Assembly (NCBI GenBank): GCA_963761435.1
Contig: CAVXHJ010000001.1
Coordinates: 496,001-560,000, forward strand
Direction: 5' to 3'
Length of the DNA: 64,000 nt
DNA from: Roseiarcus sp963761435
GTDB lineage: Bacteria > Pseudomonadota > Alphaproteobacteria > Rhizobiales > Beijerinckiaceae
The notes beneath the pieces were generated by a model. It was given only the letters and a program-made list of their open reading frames with translations. It was not told the origin of the DNA and searched no databases. A program made the position numbers and the translations under genes. The number at the start of each line of letters is the position of its first letter. The stretch's first letter is position 1. Below, one piece after another: positions 1 to 8,902 of this stretch.

Positions 1-265
1 TCCTGCGCAGCCATTCCTCGGGCAGCTCCCTGGCCTCGACCGCCGCGGCGAGGGTGAGCGCGCCCTTGAAGGTCGCCGCGAACACCACATCGAATCTGTC
101 GAGATTGCGCTCGTCCTTGACAAGGAGCGCACGCGCCAGCCGATAGAACTCGTCGACCGACATGTGAGCCAGATCGCTTTCAAGCGCCCGCATGAGGTCG
201 AGATATTCGCGCGGCGTCGCCGGCACATGCGCCTGACGCAGGTTGGCGAAGAACTGGAGAAACAT
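1..265 (-). CDS. VWA domain-containing CoxE-like protein, N-terminal fragment
   Basis: The reverse strand from an ATG at 265 reads open to the window edge, giving 88 residues that begin MFLQFFANLRQAHVPATP. The stretch LVKDERNLDRFDVVFAATFKG is the N-terminal signature of the CoxE-like proteins, which carry a C-terminal von Willebrand A domain (that domain lies outside the window). Such proteins usually work beside a MoxR-type AAA ATPase as metallo-enzyme maturation or chaperone factors; neither partner is visible here. The gene is divergent from the metallophosphoesterase, with 76 bp between the starts. The call rests on family pattern only. Confidence 0.75.
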   Translation of the reverse strand, partial: MFLQFFANLRQAHVPATPREYLDLMRALESDLAHMSVDEFYRLARALLVKDERNLDRFDVVFAATFKGALTLAAAVEARELPEEWLRR

Positions 266-341
266 GAGGCGATCCTAGCGTGCGCCGGCGCCGGCGTGCA
301 ATGCTCGCGGGCTCGCCCTCTTTCGCCCGGGGTCCTGTTCC

Positions 342-1208
342 ATGTCCGCAGCCGTCGAGCGTCGGGAATATGCGCTGCCGCGGGGCGCCAGTGCGGACGA
401 GGAGATTTTCGCGATCGGCGACATTCACGGCCGGAGCGACCTTCTCGCCGCCCTCATCGATGTAGCCGCGCGCGAGCCGAGGCGGCGCGAGAAGCGCACG
501 ATCGTCTTTGTCGGCGATCTTGTCGATCGGGGGCCCGACAGCCTCGGCGCGATCGATCTCGCTATCGGCGCCAAGGCGCGCGTCGGCGCCGACGACGAGA
601 TCGCGCTCATGGGCAACCACGAGGCGATGATGCGGCTTGCGATGGATCCGGGCGCGCCGTGGGAGGACGCGATCGAGGCGCTCGAAGGCTGGATCGCCAA
701 CGGCGGCGACCGGACGCTGGCCGAGTTCCTCGACGCGGGCGAGCGGGCCCGCGATCTCGACGAGCTTTTGGCGGCGGCGCGCGCGTCGCTTCCGGAGCGC
801 GTGCGCGCCTGGCTCGAGCGCCTGCGCGCGAGCTGGCGCTCGGGCGATCTCCTGTTCGTCCACGCCGGCGTCAATCCGCGCTTCGATCTTGACGCCTTTC
901 TCGCCGCGCCCTGGAACACGCCGCTCTCACGTCTTGATGAGGAGCGTCACTGGGCCTGGGTGCGCTGGCCGTTCCTGAAGCATCGGCCGGGGCCGTCAGG
1001 TTTTGGCGGGGTGTTCGTCGTGCACGGCCACACGCCGAACGACGCCAGGCGCGACGCCTCGCACGAGGACCAGATCGCCGGTTTCCGCCTCAATCTCGAC
1101 GCCGGCTCGGGGATGACCGGAGTTGCGAAAATGGCGATCATTCGCAGCGGTCAGGCGGATGTCGTCGCCGCGCGAGGACCGACCAACCGGGAGCTGATGG
1201 TGGAGTGA
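342..1208 (+). CDS. Calcineurin-like metallophosphoesterase (serine/threonine phosphatase / ApaH type)
   Basis: This 288-residue protein carries the full metal-binding series of the PPP-type phosphoesterases: GDIHG (residues 26-30), GDLVDRG (about 57-63), GNHE (about 91-94) and HGHTPND near the C-terminus. These residues hold a dinuclear metal centre. The bacterial members include Ser/Thr protein phosphatases and diadenosine tetraphosphatases, and the sequence alone does not decide which applies. No signal peptide is visible, so it should be cytosolic. It converges on the cyclase gene with a gap of 18 bp. Confidence 0.85.
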   Translation: MSAAVERREYALPRGASADEEIFAIGDIHGRSDLLAALIDVAAREPRRREKRTIVFVGDLVDRGPDSLGAIDLAIGAKARVGADDEIALMGNHEAMMRLAMDPGAPWEDAIEALEGWIANGGDRTLAEFLDAGERARDLDELLAAARASLPERVRAWLERLRASWRSGDLLFVHAGVNPRFDLDAFLAAPWNTPLSRLDEERHWAWVRWPFLKHRPGPSGFGGVFVVHGHTPNDARRDASHEDQIAGFRLNLDAGSGMTGVAKMAIIRSGQADVVAARGPTNRELMVE

Positions 1209-1226
1209 CGCAACCAATGCCCTGGG

Positions 1227-2988
1227 TCATGTCTCAGGCAGCCCCGCCTTGCGCAGGCCCTCGACAATGCGCTCGAAATCGGCCGGATTCTTGTAGGGAA
1301 GCACGCTGCGGCGCTGCTCTACCGAATAGGCTGGGTTCAGGCGCAGCAATTCTTGCCATGCGGCGTGGGCCTCGTCGATGAGACCCATCTGCCCCAGGCT
1401 CGCGGCCAAGAGCACCCGCGAAGTGTCGGTTTCGGGATTGCGCAGGATGCGTCGCCTGAGCAGGCTCGCAGCATCGGCATATTGCTCCAACTGGTAGGCC
1501 GCCTGGGCGCGGAAATAGAGGACGATGCTGTTGAAATGAGGATCGAGCGCCATGGCGCGGTCGAAGAATGCGAGCGCCTCCGCCGACCGGCCGGCAAAGT
1601 GCAGCAGCACGCCGACCATGCTGTGCCCTTCGGCGAAATTCGGGTTGAACGCAATCGCCCGCTCCGCGGCGTTCAGGGCTTCGTCGTTGCGCCGTTTCCA
1701 CGACAGGGTCATCGCGAGCGACCACAGCGCGTATGGGTACCGCTCGTCGAGATTGACCGCCTCTAGCGCCACCTTCTCGGCCTCTTCGAGGGCCCCGACG
1801 GGCTTTTCGCTCCATCCGTTCGAATAGGCGTTGGCCATCGTCGCGGCGAGGAACGCGAGCGCCGGGACAAATTCGGGATCGAGCGCGGTTGCGCGCCTGA
1901 GCAGGCGCTCGGCTTCGCGATTGGCCTCGCTCGAGAATCGCCACCAAAGTTCGCGCCCGCGCAGGAAGCAATCGTAGGCTTCCTGATTTTCGGTCCGTTC
2001 GACGGCGATGCTCTTCCGGTCGCCGCGGCTGAGATTGAGCGCCAGCGCCGAGACGATGTGGCCCGTCACGTCGTCCTGAACGGCGAAGATGTCAGTGAGC
2101 TCGCGGTCGAACTTTTCCGCCCACAGGTGGCCGCCGGTTGTCGCATCGATAAGCTGCGCGGTGATCCTGACCCGGCCGCCAGACTTGCGCACGCTGCCCT
2201 CGAGCACGTTGCGCACTCCAAGGCTCTTGCCGACTTCGCCGACGTTGACGTTCTTGCCCTTGAAAGTGAACGCAGAGTTGCGGGCGATGACGAAGAGCTG
2301 CGGGAGTTTTGACAGCGCGGTGATGATGTCCTCGGAGATGCCGTCGGCGAAATATTCCTGCTCGGCGTCGCCGCTCATGTTGGCGAACGGCAGCACGGCG
2401 ATCGACGAGGGCGCCGGTTCGACCGCCGCGGCGGGGGCGGGGGGAAGCGCGCTCCCCGACCCCAATTCAGGCGCCACGGCGTAGACGCGCACCGGCCGGG
2501 CGATGTTCTTCAGCGTCTTCTCGCCGAGATCGGAGAAATGCCGCTTAATCTTGTCGCGAACTTGCCGGTAGGCGTCGTCCGAAAGGCAAATCCCGCCCGG
2601 ATCGGCGATGCCCTCGAGCCGCGCCGCGATATTGACGCCGTCGCCCATGAGATCGCCGTCCGCCTCCTCGACGACGTCGCCGAGATGAACGCCGATCCGG
2701 AATTCGATGCGCTTGTCGGCGGCGACGCCGGCGTTGCGCTCGACCATGCCGTTCTGGATCTCGATCGCGCAGTCGCACGGCGTCGACCACGCTGCGAAAC
2801 TCGACGATGAGGCCGTCGCCGGTGCGCTTGACAACCCGGCCGCGATGCGCCGCGACCGCCGGATCGGTGAGGTCGCTGCGCAAAGCGCGCAGGCGCGCCA
2901 GCGTGCCGTCTTCGTCCGCCCCGGCAAGTCGGCTGAAGCCGACAATGTCGGCGGCGAGGATCGCAGCGATTTTCCGGCTTTCGTTCAT
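1227..2988 (-). CDS. Class III adenylate/guanylate cyclase with C-terminal TPR region, frameshifted
   Basis: From ATG 2988 the protein starts MNESRKIAAILAADIVGFS, which has the first metal-binding Asp of a class III cyclase, followed by a TGDGLIVEF segment with the second. Near 2769-2776 the frame breaks. The rest of the cyclase domain (IEFRIGVHLGDVV, GDGVNIAARLE) and a region starting IAVLPFANMSGDAEQEYFADG continue in the next frame to 1227. That region and the TPR repeats after it occur in many rhizobial cyclases. Removing one base joins the parts into about 586 residues. The likely role is cAMP synthesis gated by protein partners. The break is probably a sequence error (see the GANTC finding). 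The longest single frame covers 1227-2945 only. Confidence 0.75.
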
Positions 2989-3197
2989 GGCGCCTCTGGG
3001 GAAGCGCCAGGATAGCACAGGATCGGCGCGAGCCCGCGAGCCGCACCAGGCGCGGCGGGCTCCGTCAGCGCGATCACAAAAGCGCGAGGTCGCCGGAAGC
3101 TGGCGAATAAAGGAGGGGCGCCGCGCGTTCAACGCTCCTGCCCGAACCTGGGCGGAGCGCCGGGCGCTTTCACCAGCCGACTTGGAGAATTGAAGCG

Positions 3198-3809
3198 ATG
3201 GAACTCAAATTTGCGTCGGGCGCTATCGTTGCATTCCTTGGTCTCCTGAGCCTCTCTGGCGCCCAAGCGGCGGAAAGCGTGCGGGTGCGCGGCACGATCG
3301 TCAGTCTCGACGGATCGACCCTCACGGTGAAGACGCGCGAAGGCTCCGACGCGGCGCTGGCGCTCAAGCCCGGCTGGAAAGTGACCGGGGTCGCCAAGGC
3401 TTCCGTCGAGGACATCAAGCCGGGAGATTTTGTCGGGATCGCCTCTCTTCCGACAGCGTCGGGAGGCGACGGCGCGGTTGAAGTCCTTGTCTTTCCGCCC
3501 ACGCTCAAGGGGACCGGCGAGGGGAGCTACCCCTGGGACCTCAAGCCCAAAAGCTCGATGACCAATGCGACCGTCACCAATGCGGTCAAGGATGTCGACG
3601 GGCGGTCGCTGACCCTTTCCTATAGCGGCGGCAAGGAGAAGAAAATCTCCATCCCCGACGGCATTCCGATCGTCACGTTCGGACCCGCCACGGAAGCGGA
3701 CCTCAAGCCCGGCGCAACGGTCTTCGTCCCGGCGCAACGCGGCGACGACGGCGCGCTCGCCACAGGTTTCGTCGTCGTCGGCACGAACGGCGTCGCCCCG
3801 CCGATGTAG
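3198..3809 (+). CDS. Exported DUF5666-like beta-barrel protein
   Basis: This 203-residue protein has a Sec signal peptide (MELKFASGAIVAFLGLLSLS, cleavage probably after AQA near residue 24). The mature part holds two short OB-like repeats, VRGTIVSLDGSTLTVKT and VTNAVKDVDGRSLTLSYS, each followed by a KPGxxV or KPGDFV turn. This pattern is typical of DUF5666-type periplasmic proteins of unknown function. A GGAG motif ends 11 bp before the ATG. It stands alone between a divergent cyclase and a convergent marR gene. No catalytic residues are recognised. Confidence 0.7.
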   Translation: MELKFASGAIVAFLGLLSLSGAQAAESVRVRGTIVSLDGSTLTVKTREGSDAALALKPGWKVTGVAKASVEDIKPGDFVGIASLPTASGGDGAVEVLVFPPTLKGTGEGSYPWDLKPKSSMTNATVTNAVKDVDGRSLTLSYSGGKEKKISIPDGIPIVTFGPATEADLKPGATVFVPAQRGDDGALATGFVVVGTNGVAPPM

Positions 3810-3863
3810 GCTGCCGCGCAGCAGAACAATCGCGCCGCCGATCTTCGCCGGGCCTTGAGGCCG

Positions 3864-4343
3864 TCAGCCAGCCTCGCGCCCCCGCGCGGCGAAGCGGCGC
3901 AGCGTCGTCATGAAATCGCGGAATCGATCCGCCCCGATCTCGGCCGCCCATTCGGCCTGAACCTCAAGCAGCGTGGCGTGGAGGATCTTGACCATGGCCC
4001 AGCTGCGGGAGGTGAAATAGATGCGCCGGCGCCCGCCCTTCCGTTCCGGTCGGCGCTCGACATATCCCAGCGCTTCGAGCTGCCCGACGATGTGGTTGGT
4101 CGCCTGCCGCGACATGCGAATCCGCCGCGCGAGGTCCGACGGGCGTATCCCGTCGGCCGGAGGAAAGGTGAAGACGGCGAAATGAGCGGGCTGCAAGTCG
4201 GCGAAGCCCGCAGCCTTGAGGTCCGCCTCCATGCGGCCGCGCACGTGTTCGAGACACTGGCGCAGCAGCGCGCCGACATAGGGCGGGCCTTCGTCGGGGA
4301 CGGCGGCGGGGTCTGGCAATCCACGATCGCGGGGCGTTGACAT
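3864..4343 (-). CDS. MarR-family transcriptional regulator
   Basis: This 159-residue winged-helix protein has the MarR core: LQPAHFAVFTF, then the recognition helix region SDLARRIRMSRQATNHIVGQLEALGYVER, and the basic wing RPERKGGRRRIYFT. It is divergent from the cupin gene, and two identical palindromes fill the gap, so it probably represses itself and the cupin. The start at 4343 lies only 4 bp from the first palindrome and has no visible Shine-Dalgarno, so the transcript may be leaderless or the true start may lie slightly downstream. MarR proteins usually respond to phenolic or other small ligands; the ligand here is unknown. Confidence 0.88.
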   Translation of the reverse strand: MSTPRDRGLPDPAAVPDEGPPYVGALLRQCLEHVRGRMEADLKAAGFADLQPAHFAVFTFPPADGIRPSDLARRIRMSRQATNHIVGQLEALGYVERRPERKGGRRRIYFTSRSWAMVKILHATLLEVQAEWAAEIGADRFRDFMTTLRRFAARGREAG

Positions 4344-4346
4344 GTT

Positions 4347-4386
4347 TGTAAAAACATTTTACGACGGATGTGTAAAAACATTTTAC
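4347..4386. promoter_or_regulatory. Twin palindromic operator between marR and cupin genes
   Basis: The 16-mer TGTAAAAACATTTTAC occurs twice without mismatch, at 4347-4362 and 4371-4386. Each contains the inverted repeat GTAAAA-N3-TTTTAC. The copies start 24 bp apart, a little over two helical turns, so two repressor dimers could bind near the same face. They occupy most of the 58 bp between the divergent starts, and this A+T-rich patch contrasts with the GC-rich surroundings. Control by the adjacent MarR protein is an inference from position. Confidence 0.8.
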
Positions 4387-4401
4387 AACGTGGAGGCCGC
4401 C

Positions 4402-4833
4402 ATGGAAAGCGCAGTTGCCGACGTCGTTCGCATAGGGGGGATGGAGCTGCGTTTCGTGGTCGACGAGACGCAGGGCTCGGGGGACCTCGTGATCTTCGAG
4501 ATGACCGTGCAACCGAATGCGCGGGTGCCCGTTCCGCACTACCATCGGGAGGTCGACGAAGTCGTCTACGGCCTCGCGGGCGTGCTGACAACGATGGTCG
4601 ACGGCGTCAAGCGCGAGGTTCGTCCCGGCGATTCCGTGTTCATCCGTCGCGGCGCCGTCCATCACCACGAGAATCTCGGCGGAGAGATTTCGCGCACGCT
4701 CTTCGTGCTCAATCCCGGGGGCATCGGGCGCGCCTATTTCGAGGAGATCGCGACGGCTGTGAGCGGCCCTGGCAAGCCCGATCCGGCGCGGCTGAAAGAG
4801 ATCATGCTGCGCCACGGCCTCGTTCCGGCCTGA
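4402..4833 (+). CDS. Cupin-domain protein
   Basis: The protein of 143 residues starts at ATG 4402 (MESAVADVV), just after a TGGAGG Shine-Dalgarno. An upstream in-frame ATG would put the operator palindromes inside the coding region and is rejected. The single cupin domain shows motif 1, PHYHREVDEVVYGLAGVL, and motif 2, PGDSVFIRRGAVHHHEN, so a His/Glu metal site is likely. Small stand-alone cupins include dioxygenases, isomerases and ligand-binding proteins; the substrate cannot be read from sequence. Its divergent arrangement with a MarR regulator suggests induction by an aromatic or otherwise toxic compound. Confidence 0.82.
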   Translation: MESAVADVVRIGGMELRFVVDETQGSGDLVIFEMTVQPNARVPVPHYHREVDEVVYGLAGVLTTMVDGVKREVRPGDSVFIRRGAVHHHENLGGEISRTLFVLNPGGIGRAYFEEIATAVSGPGKPDPARLKEIMLRHGLVPA

Positions 4834-4897
4834 GACGGCCTCGGCCGCCTTGGCCGCTCTCCTCGGATATTTGTCGGCGCAGTGTCCTGTCGCCCGA

Positions 4898-5281
4898 TCA
4901 CACGCCGATCGGGAAGCCTCGCTTGAATTCGATTCGAGTGGCATGAAACGGTGTGGTGTCGAGGTTCTCGACATAGTGGAGCGGTTGCGGCAAGAATTTG
5001 AGGGTAATCGGAAACTCCACCTCCGCAGGAATCGGCAGTGGGATTTCTTCGCCCGTCGAGCCATTGAAATCGCGCAACCTTACAAGCCGGTCGATGACAA
5101 AAACTGCGGGCAGCCGATGGTGATGCGGTTTCTCGATCGCGCCTGCGGCAATGCTTACCGAGATGACGCGGATCGCGTCATCCTCGTAGAGGACAGCATG
5201 ATTCTCGGGCGCGGCAAGCACGCCGTCGAGAGCCGGATCCCAGGCGGCCGGGTCGGTGCCGTCCATGCTGATCGCCGTCAT
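4898..5281 (-). CDS. Small cupin-like hypothetical protein
   Basis: This protein of about 127 residues starts at ATG 5281 (MTAISMDGTDPAAWDP), chosen because a GGAGGG Shine-Dalgarno sits 10 bp upstream; ATG 5320 and a TTG at 5332 are in frame but lack one. The core (VISVSIAAGAIEKPHHHRLPAVFVID) resembles a degenerate cupin with a His-His-His patch but no clear second motif. It is divergent from the tetR gene across a perfect 12-bp palindrome, so the TetR protein probably controls it. It converges with the other cupin gene, with 64 bp between them. Function is unknown. Confidence 0.65.
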   Translation of the reverse strand: MTAISMDGTDPAAWDPALDGVLAAPENHAVLYEDDAIRVISVSIAAGAIEKPHHHRLPAVFVIDRLVRLRDFNGSTGEEIPLPIPAEVEFPITLKFLPQPLHYVENLDTTPFHATRIEFKRGFPIGV

Positions 5282-5343
5282 TGTCGAAGTCCCTCCGCTC
5301 ACGTCGAGTTGAATTGACATTGTTTGCGTCAATGTACTTTATC

Positions 5344-5355
5344 TACCGATCGGTA
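5344..5355. promoter_or_regulatory. Probable TetR operator palindrome
   Basis: TACCGATCGGTA at 5344-5355 is a perfect 12-bp palindrome in the gap between the divergent cupin-like and tetR genes. The flanks (CTACCGATCGGTATAG) continue the symmetry partly. This size and shape fit TetR-family operators. Binding by the adjacent TetR protein is inferred from position. Confidence 0.65.
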
Positions 5356-5383
5356 TAGAATGGTCCCGGGACCGAGTCAAGCC

Positions 5384-6042
5384 ATGCAGTCGTCGAGGAA
5401 ACTGCCTGAAACCGCGCCGCTCGGGCGACCGCGCGAGTTCGATCTCGACACGGCTCTTGAGAGGGCCATGCTGGTCTTTTGGCGAAGAGGCTATGAAGGC
5501 GCCTCGATGTCCGATCTGACGGCGTCGCTTGGCGTCGCCAAGCCGAGCCTCTACGCGGCATTTGGCAATAAGGAGCAATTGTTCCGCGCGGTCCTGGATC
5601 GCTACGACAAACGAACCGCTCACTTCTTGTCCGGTTCGAATTCGCGCCCCGACGGCGCGAGAAGTCGCGGTGGGGCTCTTGCGCGGGGCGGCGGAGTTTC
5701 ACGGCAACCCAGCGAATTCCGCCCGGGTGTCTGATGGTTCAAGGCGCGCTCGTGGGTTCCGACGCCGCCGGTTCGCCGCGGCGCGAGACTCGCAATCGCC
5801 GGAACCGTCTGCGCGACGCGATCCAGGAGCGGCTGGAGCGCGCGCGTCGCGAGGATGATTTGCCCCAGGGCGCCGACCCCGCGGCCCTGGCGCGCTACCT
5901 GGTCGCCGTGATGCGCGGTATGGCGGTCGAAGCAGCCAGCGGCGCTGACGCGGCTCAGTTGAACGAGATCGTCGATGTCGCGTTGACCGCGTGGCCGGCT
6001 TCGAAAAAGCGGCGCCGACGCGTCGAGCAGGTTGAGGAGTGA
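5384..6042 (+). CDS. TetR/AcrR-family regulator, two apparent frameshifts
   Basis: The N-terminal DNA-binding domain (GRPREFDLDTALERAMLVFW through MSDLTASLGVAKPSLYAAFG) is a clean TetR helix-turn-helix. The frame is then lost twice. Removing one T from the GAATTC at 5638-5643 and one from the GAATTC at 5714-5719 rebuilds a continuous 218-residue protein through APTAREVAVGLLRGAAEF and NPPGCLMVQGAL to a normal C-terminus. Both junctions then match the family pattern, and both repairs create GAATC, a GANTC methylation site, so sequence error is more likely than gene decay. ATG 5360 is an alternative start. It probably regulates itself and the divergent cupin-like gene. Confidence 0.8.
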
Positions 6043-6127
6043 GACCGAGGCGCCGCCCCCCGCATGGTTGACACGGCCTTCAGTCGCTTCCCAATGATGG
6101 CGAGCGGCGAAGGGGGCAGGGCGAGCG

Positions 6128-7456
6128 ATGCGGCTTTGGATCAAGGACCCGCTGGCCATCCTCGCCGACGGCGCGGAGCGCGGCCTCGTCGTCGAGGGGA
6201 CGCGGATCGCCGCGCGGGTCGGACGGGGCGAGACGCCGGAGCGCATTGACGCGACCTTCGACGCCTCGCGCCGTGTCGTGCTGCCCGGGCTCGTCAACAC
6301 GCACCACCATTTCTACCAGACGCTGACCCGCGCCCATCCGTCCGCCATCAACAAGCCGCTGTTCGCCTGGCTCACCGCGCTCTATCCGATCTGGGCGCGG
6401 CTCAAGCCGAAGCACCTGAGGCTCGCGACGCGGCTTGCGCTGACCGAGCTCATGCTCTCGGGCTGCACGACCGCCGCCGATCATCATTATCTCTATCCGG
6501 ATGGGCTCGAGGACGCGGTCGACATCGAGGTCGAAGAGGCGCTGAACCTCGGGGTTCGCATGACGGTTTCGCGCGGCTCGATGAACCTGTCGGAAAAGGA
6601 CGGCGGCCTGCCGCCCGACCACGTCGTGCAGGACGAAGAGACGATCCTCGCCGACAGCGAGCGGGTGCTGAAGCTGTTCCACGACCCGAAGCCGGGCGCT
6701 CGGATTCGGGTTGCGCTCGCGCCCTGTTCGCCGTTTTCGATCTCGAAGCGCCTGATGAGCGAGAGCGCGCGTTTGGCCGAGCGCTACGAGTGCCAGCTTC
6801 ATACCCACCTCTGCGAGACCGTGGACGAGGAGCGCTTCTGCCTCGAGTTGTACGGCCTGAGACCGGTCGACCTGCTCGAGGAAACCGGCTGGATGTCGCG
6901 CCGCGCCTGGCTCGCCCACGGCATTCATTTCAACGCGGATGAGATCGCGAGACTCGGCAAGGCCGGCGTCGGCGTCAGCCATTGCGCGGCCTCGAACATG
7001 GTGCTGGCGTCGGGGATCTGCCCGACCTGCGAGCTCGAGGCGGCGGGCGCTCCGCTCGGCCTCGGCGTCGACGGCTCGGCGTCAAACGACGCCTCCAACA
7101 TGATGGAGGCTTTGCGCCATGCGCTGATGATCGGCCGCCTGCGCTACGGCGCCGACAAGGTCACGCATCTCGACGTCCTGCGCTGGGGAACGGAAGGCTC
7201 GGCGCGCTGCCTCGGCCGCTCCGACATCGGCCGTATCGAGGAGGGTTATGAAGCGGATCTCGCTCTGTTCAGGCTCGATGAGCCGCGCTTCTCCGGCGCG
7301 CACGATCCGCTCGCCGCACTTGTCCTCTGCGGCGCGCATCGCGCCGACCGGGTGATGATCGCAGGCGAATGGCGGGTCATCGACGGCCAGCCGGTCGGGC
7401 TCGACCTCGGCGCGCTGATCGCCGAGCACCAGGCCGCAGCGCGGGATTTCGCCTGA
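6128..7456 (+). CDS. 8-oxoguanine deaminase (amidohydrolase superfamily)
   Basis: This 442-residue cytosolic amidohydrolase has the ATZ/TRZ-type metal ligands: VNTHHHFYQT near residue 60, LHTHLCE, AHGIHF and GVDGSASND. The spacing and the LPGLVNTHHHFYQTLTRA segment match the 8-oxoguanine deaminase group, which converts 8-oxoguanine to urate. Guanine or other purine-like substrates are not excluded. A GGGGGCAGGG purine run precedes the ATG. The next gene is a TauE/SafE permease 19 bp downstream, suggesting co-transcription. Confidence 0.82.
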   Translation: MRLWIKDPLAILADGAERGLVVEGTRIAARVGRGETPERIDATFDASRRVVLPGLVNTHHHFYQTLTRAHPSAINKPLFAWLTALYPIWARLKPKHLRLATRLALTELMLSGCTTAADHHYLYPDGLEDAVDIEVEEALNLGVRMTVSRGSMNLSEKDGGLPPDHVVQDEETILADSERVLKLFHDPKPGARIRVALAPCSPFSISKRLMSESARLAERYECQLHTHLCETVDEERFCLELYGLRPVDLLEETGWMSRRAWLAHGIHFNADEIARLGKAGVGVSHCAASNMVLASGICPTCELEAAGAPLGLGVDGSASNDASNMMEALRHALMIGRLRYGADKVTHLDVLRWGTEGSARCLGRSDIGRIEEGYEADLALFRLDEPRFSGAHDPLAALVLCGAHRADRVMIAGEWRVIDGQPVGLDLGALIAEHQAAARDFA

Positions 7457-7475
7457 TGCGGGGAGCCCACGACAT

Positions 7476-8222
7476 ATGAGCGCCCTCGTCATCCTCTTCA
7501 TCGCCTCGATGTGGGCGGGAACGCAGAACGCGCTCGCCGGCGGCGGCTCGTTCATCACGCTGCCGTCGCTGATGCTGACCGGCATGGACGCGCGCGCGGC
7601 CAACATCACCTCGACCGTGGCGCTGTTTCCGGCCCAGCTCGTGACCGGTTTCACCGGGCGGGCTGACGCCCGGAGCCCGCGGGGCCTCACGATGCGCACG
7701 CTCGTCCTCATCAGCCTGGTCGGCGGGGGGATCGGCGCCCTCATCCTGTTGGCGACGCCGCCAAGCCTGTTCGCCCGGCTCGTGCCGTGGCTCGTCCTGT
7801 TCGCGACGGCCCTGTTCGCATGGGGCAGTTTCTTTCACCGGTCGGTGGACGAGGTCGAAGGGCAGCTGCCGCCCTGGGGCATGGGAACCATTCAATTCTT
7901 CATCGCCGTCTACGGCGGCTATTTCGGCGGCGGCATCGGCTTCATGATGATGGCGGCGCTCGCCATGACCGGCATTGCGGTGCGCAACGCCGGGGCGCTC
8001 AAGAACATCCTCGCCGGAATGGCGAACGCGTCGGCGGTCGCGATCTTCGTCTTCTCCAACGACGTGCATTGGCCGCAGGCGCTCGTCACCGCGGTCGGCG
8101 CCTCATTCGGCGGCTGGAGCGGCGCGCTCATGCTGAGGCGCGTCAACGAGAAGCTGCTGAGGCTCGCCGTGGTCGCGATCGGCGTCGCGCTGACCATAGG
8201 GCTGTTCTGGAGGGCCCCATAG
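7476..8222 (+). CDS. TauE/SafE-family membrane permease
   Basis: This 248-residue integral membrane protein has about seven to eight hydrophobic helices and the two internally related halves of the TauE/SafE family; the glycine-rich motifs GGGSFITLP and GGYFGGGIGFMMMA mark each half. Members export sulfite, sulfoacetate or other organic anions. The substrate is unknown here. The gene lies 19 bp after the deaminase, with a GGGGAG Shine-Dalgarno, so it may export a purine-breakdown product or simply be co-transcribed. Confidence 0.85.
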   Translation: MSALVILFIASMWAGTQNALAGGGSFITLPSLMLTGMDARAANITSTVALFPAQLVTGFTGRADARSPRGLTMRTLVLISLVGGGIGALILLATPPSLFARLVPWLVLFATALFAWGSFFHRSVDEVEGQLPPWGMGTIQFFIAVYGGYFGGGIGFMMMAALAMTGIAVRNAGALKNILAGMANASAVAIFVFSNDVHWPQALVTAVGASFGGWSGALMLRRVNEKLLRLAVVAIGVALTIGLFWRAP

Positions 8223-8253
8223 GGGTAAAGCGGGCCTCAATCGCGGAGCGAAC

Positions 8254-8868
8254 ATGAACATCGAACTCTTCACGGCCTTTATCCTCATCACGATCGTCCT
8301 CATCATCGCGCCAGGCCCGATCGTGACCCTCGTCATTTCGACCGGAGCGACGCGGGGCGTTCGCGCCGCGCTGACGACCGTCGCCGGCACGACGCTCGGC
8401 AACGCCCTCCTGCTGGCCGCGATCGCGCTCGGGCTGAACTGGGTCCACGCGCACGCGGATCTCTTGTTCGACGCGTTGCGCTGGACGGGCGCGGCCTATC
8501 TCATCTGGCTTGGCGTGCAGGCGTGGCGGCATGCGGGCGAGGGCGGCCAGAAAATCTCGGAGACGGGCCGCACCCGCTTCGTGCGGGGACTGCTGGTTGC
8601 GCTCTCCAACCCCAAGACCATCGTCTTCTTCACCGCCTTCCTGCCGCAATTCATCGACCCGCGCCTGCCGGCGGGACCGCAGCTCGCGGCGATGTGCGTC
8701 GTCTCCGTGCTGATCGCGGGCGTCTCGGATTGCGCCTGGGCGGTCGCCGCGGGCATGGGGCGCGCGTGGTTCATGAAGCCCGCGAGGGTGAAGCTGCTCG
8801 GGCGCCTCTCGGGAACGGTCCTCATCGGCGGCGGATTGTGGCTCTCTCTCGCCAGACGCACGAGCTGA
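8254..8868 (+). CDS. LysE/RhtB-family translocator
   Basis: This 204-residue inner-membrane protein shows the LysE family signature near the N-terminus (APGPIVTLVISTGATRGVRAAL) and about six hydrophobic segments, including FLPQFIDP, a hallmark of the RhtB subgroup. The family exports amino acids or related compounds by proton antiport. It follows the TauE gene by 31 bp and precedes another membrane protein gene by 34 bp, in one run of same-strand transporters. Confidence 0.87.
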   Translation: MNIELFTAFILITIVLIIAPGPIVTLVISTGATRGVRAALTTVAGTTLGNALLLAAIALGLNWVHAHADLLFDALRWTGAAYLIWLGVQAWRHAGEGGQKISETGRTRFVRGLLVALSNPKTIVFFTAFLPQFIDPRLPAGPQLAAMCVVSVLIAGVSDCAWAVAAGMGRAWFMKPARVKLLGRLSGTVLIGGGLWLSLARRTS

Positions 8869-8902
8869 GGGCGGGGGCGGCCGAGCGGCGCCGCGCTGCC
8901 CA

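Noticed and set aside
3964..5064. 366-codon reverse ORF across marR and the cupin gene
   Set aside because: It spans two well-supported genes and the operator region in another frame.
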